Source: a virus
Reading direction: 5' to 3' (one strand)
Length of the DNA: 22,859 bases
Virus record (IMG/VR): IMGVR_UViG_3300037507_000968
Coordinates: 1-22,859 of that record
The position numbers were made by a program, and so were the translations under genes. The notes beneath the pieces are model-generated. The model was not told the origin of the DNA and did no database searches. It saw nothing but the letters and a program-made list of their open reading frames with translations. Shown piece after piece: positions 21,965 to 22,859 of this stretch. Each line of letters opens with the position of its first letter. Position 1 is the stretch's first letter.

Positions 21965-21986
21965 GCATTGTTTTATCGCATAGGAT
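21958..21986 (+). promoter_or_regulatory. Rightward promoter of VRR-NUC and helicase genes
   Basis: TTGTCA, 17 bases, then TAGGAT gives a start about one base before the VRR-NUC ATG, so the transcript would be leaderless or nearly so. The AGGA that would serve as Shine-Dalgarno lies inside the -10. Either the gene is read from a leaderless message or transcription begins further upstream. Confidence 0.45.
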
Positions 21987-21993
21987 TCTCAAC

Positions 21994-22281
21994 ATGAGAG
22001 AGAAGACGATCGAGGAGTATTTGACCTGGGCGGTCGAGCGCGCCGGTGGCGTGACGTTTAAGTTCCGCTCGCCCTCGCAGCGCGGCGTTGCTGATCGGAT
22101 CGTGTGCTTGCCGAACGGCGAGACGTGGTTCGTGGAACTGAAAGCCGAGCGCGGGCGGCTGTCGCCCTTGCAAAAGGTGTTTGCGTCCGTGATGGCGCAG
22201 ACGAATCAGAAGTACAAAGTGCTGTATCGCATAGAGGAAGTCGATGCTTTCGTTGCGTCCGTATCAAGAGAGCGCGGCTGA
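21994..22281 (+). CDS. VRR-NUC nuclease
   Basis: The 95-residue stand-alone VRR-NUC protein begins MREKTIEEYLTWAVERAGG. Core motifs are SQRGVADRIVCLPNG (Asp34), TWFVELKAERGRLSPLQ (Glu48, Lys50, Gln60), the PD-(D/E)XK-type active site of this family, which cuts branched DNA. Length is typical for phage versions. A longer frame starts 12 codons upstream, but the ATG with AGGA 8 bases before it matches the family start. Its end overlaps the helicase gene by 38 bases, and such nuclease-helicase pairs are common in phages, suggesting a joint role in fork or recombination intermediate processing. Confidence 0.92.
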   Translation: MREKTIEEYLTWAVERAGGVTFKFRSPSQRGVADRIVCLPNGETWFVELKAERGRLSPLQKVFASVMAQTNQKYKVLYRIEEVDAFVASVSRERG

Positions 22282-22859
22282 CTTCCTGTACGAGCACGAC
22301 CGCGCAATGGTGCTGGCGCCCGTAGGCGCTGGCAAGACGGCGCTCACCCTCACGGCCATGCAGGACGCCTTGCAAGACGGTGTGGTGTCACGCTGGCTGG
22401 TCGTGGCGCCGTTACGGGTAGCCCAGCACGTTTGGCCGGTCGAGGCGACCAAGTGGGCACCCGGCCTCAAGCTCGCGGTAGCGATCGGTGCAGCCACTTG
22501 GCGGACTAAGGCGCTTGAGTCCGATGCCCGCGTGGTGGTCACGAACTACGATAACTTGCAGTGGCTCGCCAAGCAGAAGCTCGACTTTGACGGCGTGGTG
22601 TTCGACGAGCTCACGCGCCTCAAGAACCCCTCGGGCGTGCGGTTTAAAGCGATTTTGAAGGCGCTGGAGCCGGTCAAGATTCGGTGGGGGCTGACGGGCA
22701 GCTTTACCTCAAACGGCCTAGAGGACGTGTTTGGGCAATGCAAGATCATCGACCAAAGCCTACTCGGCCGCAGCAAGGGCGCCTTTTTGCAGCAGTATTT
22801 TATCTGCCTCAACCGGGAGTATGGCGAGTGGATACCCGCTACCGGCGCGTTAGCACAGG
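22244..22859 (+). CDS. SNF2-type helicase/ATPase, N-terminal part (cut by window edge)
   Basis: The visible 205 residues start MLSLRPYQESAADFLYEHDR, with RPYQ as the typical entry. They contain Walker A APVGAGKT (25-32), motif Ia WLVVAPLRVAQHVWPVEATKW, motif II VVFDELT (118-124) and motif III RWGLTGS (147-153). DELT instead of DEAH or DESH at motif II is seen in phage SNF2-like proteins. The C-terminal RecA-like domain lies beyond the window. GAGGAAG precedes the ATG, which lies within the VRR-NUC gene. It probably translocates on double-stranded DNA during replication or repair. Confidence 0.9.
   Translation, partial: MLSLRPYQESAADFLYEHDRAMVLAPVGAGKTALTLTAMQDALQDGVVSRWLVVAPLRVAQHVWPVEATKWAPGLKLAVAIGAATWRTKALESDARVVVTNYDNLQWLAKQKLDFDGVVFDELTRLKNPSGVRFKAILKALEPVKIRWGLTGSFTSNGLEDVFGQCKIIDQSLLGRSKGAFLQQYFICLNREYGEWIPATGALAQ

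Noticed and set aside
1-22859. Integrase, attachment site or lysogeny repressor
   Set aside because: No such gene or clear att-like repeat was seen; lifestyle cannot be decided from this window.

Overview
The window looks like part of the genome of a tailed double-stranded DNA phage with a P22-like (podovirus-type) head. It carries a P22-type coat protein, a P22-type portal, a scaffold-like protein, small and large terminase subunits and three receptor-binding or tail-fibre genes. It also has its own replication set. No tRNA, rRNA, integrase, CRISPR array or insertion sequence was seen. A 20-bp dyad fitting the CTGT-N8-ACAG LexA box and sigma70-like promoters point to a beta- or gammaproteobacterial host; that host call is inference.

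Layout, left to right. (1) 1-11264, all leftward, is the packaging and virion module. In transcription order it runs: small terminase, large terminase, four small basic or hypothetical proteins, portal, a DUF5856-type protein, two small hypotheticals, a beta-helix tailspike, a fibre, a second beta-helix protein, scaffold and coat (cut by the window edge). Many junctions are TAATG or ATGA overlaps, so translation is probably coupled along the operon. (2) 11265-12124 is a non-coding control region. It has an AT-rich palindrome, a dispersed array of a 9-bp motif (GTGGGCAAT and variants) that includes a perfect 19-bp inverted repeat, a LexA-like box and a strong rightward promoter. It is the best candidate in the window for a replication origin and transcription switch. 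(3) 12125-14723, rightward, is a packed run of about eleven small accessory genes: a membrane protein, a very acidic protein, a secreted protein, a DUF3310 protein and a 20-residue membrane micropeptide. (4) 14709-21906, leftward, is the replication module. In transcription order it runs: Cas4/RecB-type nuclease, a probable DNA-binding protein, a small cytosine-C5-methyltransferase-like protein, family A DNA polymerase, an HNH homing endonuclease, and an AEP-type primase fused to a superfamily 3-like helicase. (5) 21994 to the end, rightward, holds a VRR-NUC nuclease and the start of an SNF2-type helicase. They are driven away from module 4 by face-to-face promoters that share their -35 sequence.

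How it fits together. Polymerase, primase-helicase, the two nucleases, the SNF2-like helicase and the putative DNA-binding protein would copy and process phage DNA. The terminases package it through the portal into a coat and scaffold procapsid. The tail fibres and tailspikes recognise the host surface. The rightward small-gene block is the usual kind of place for host-takeover or anti-defence genes, but none could be assigned a proven function from sequence alone.
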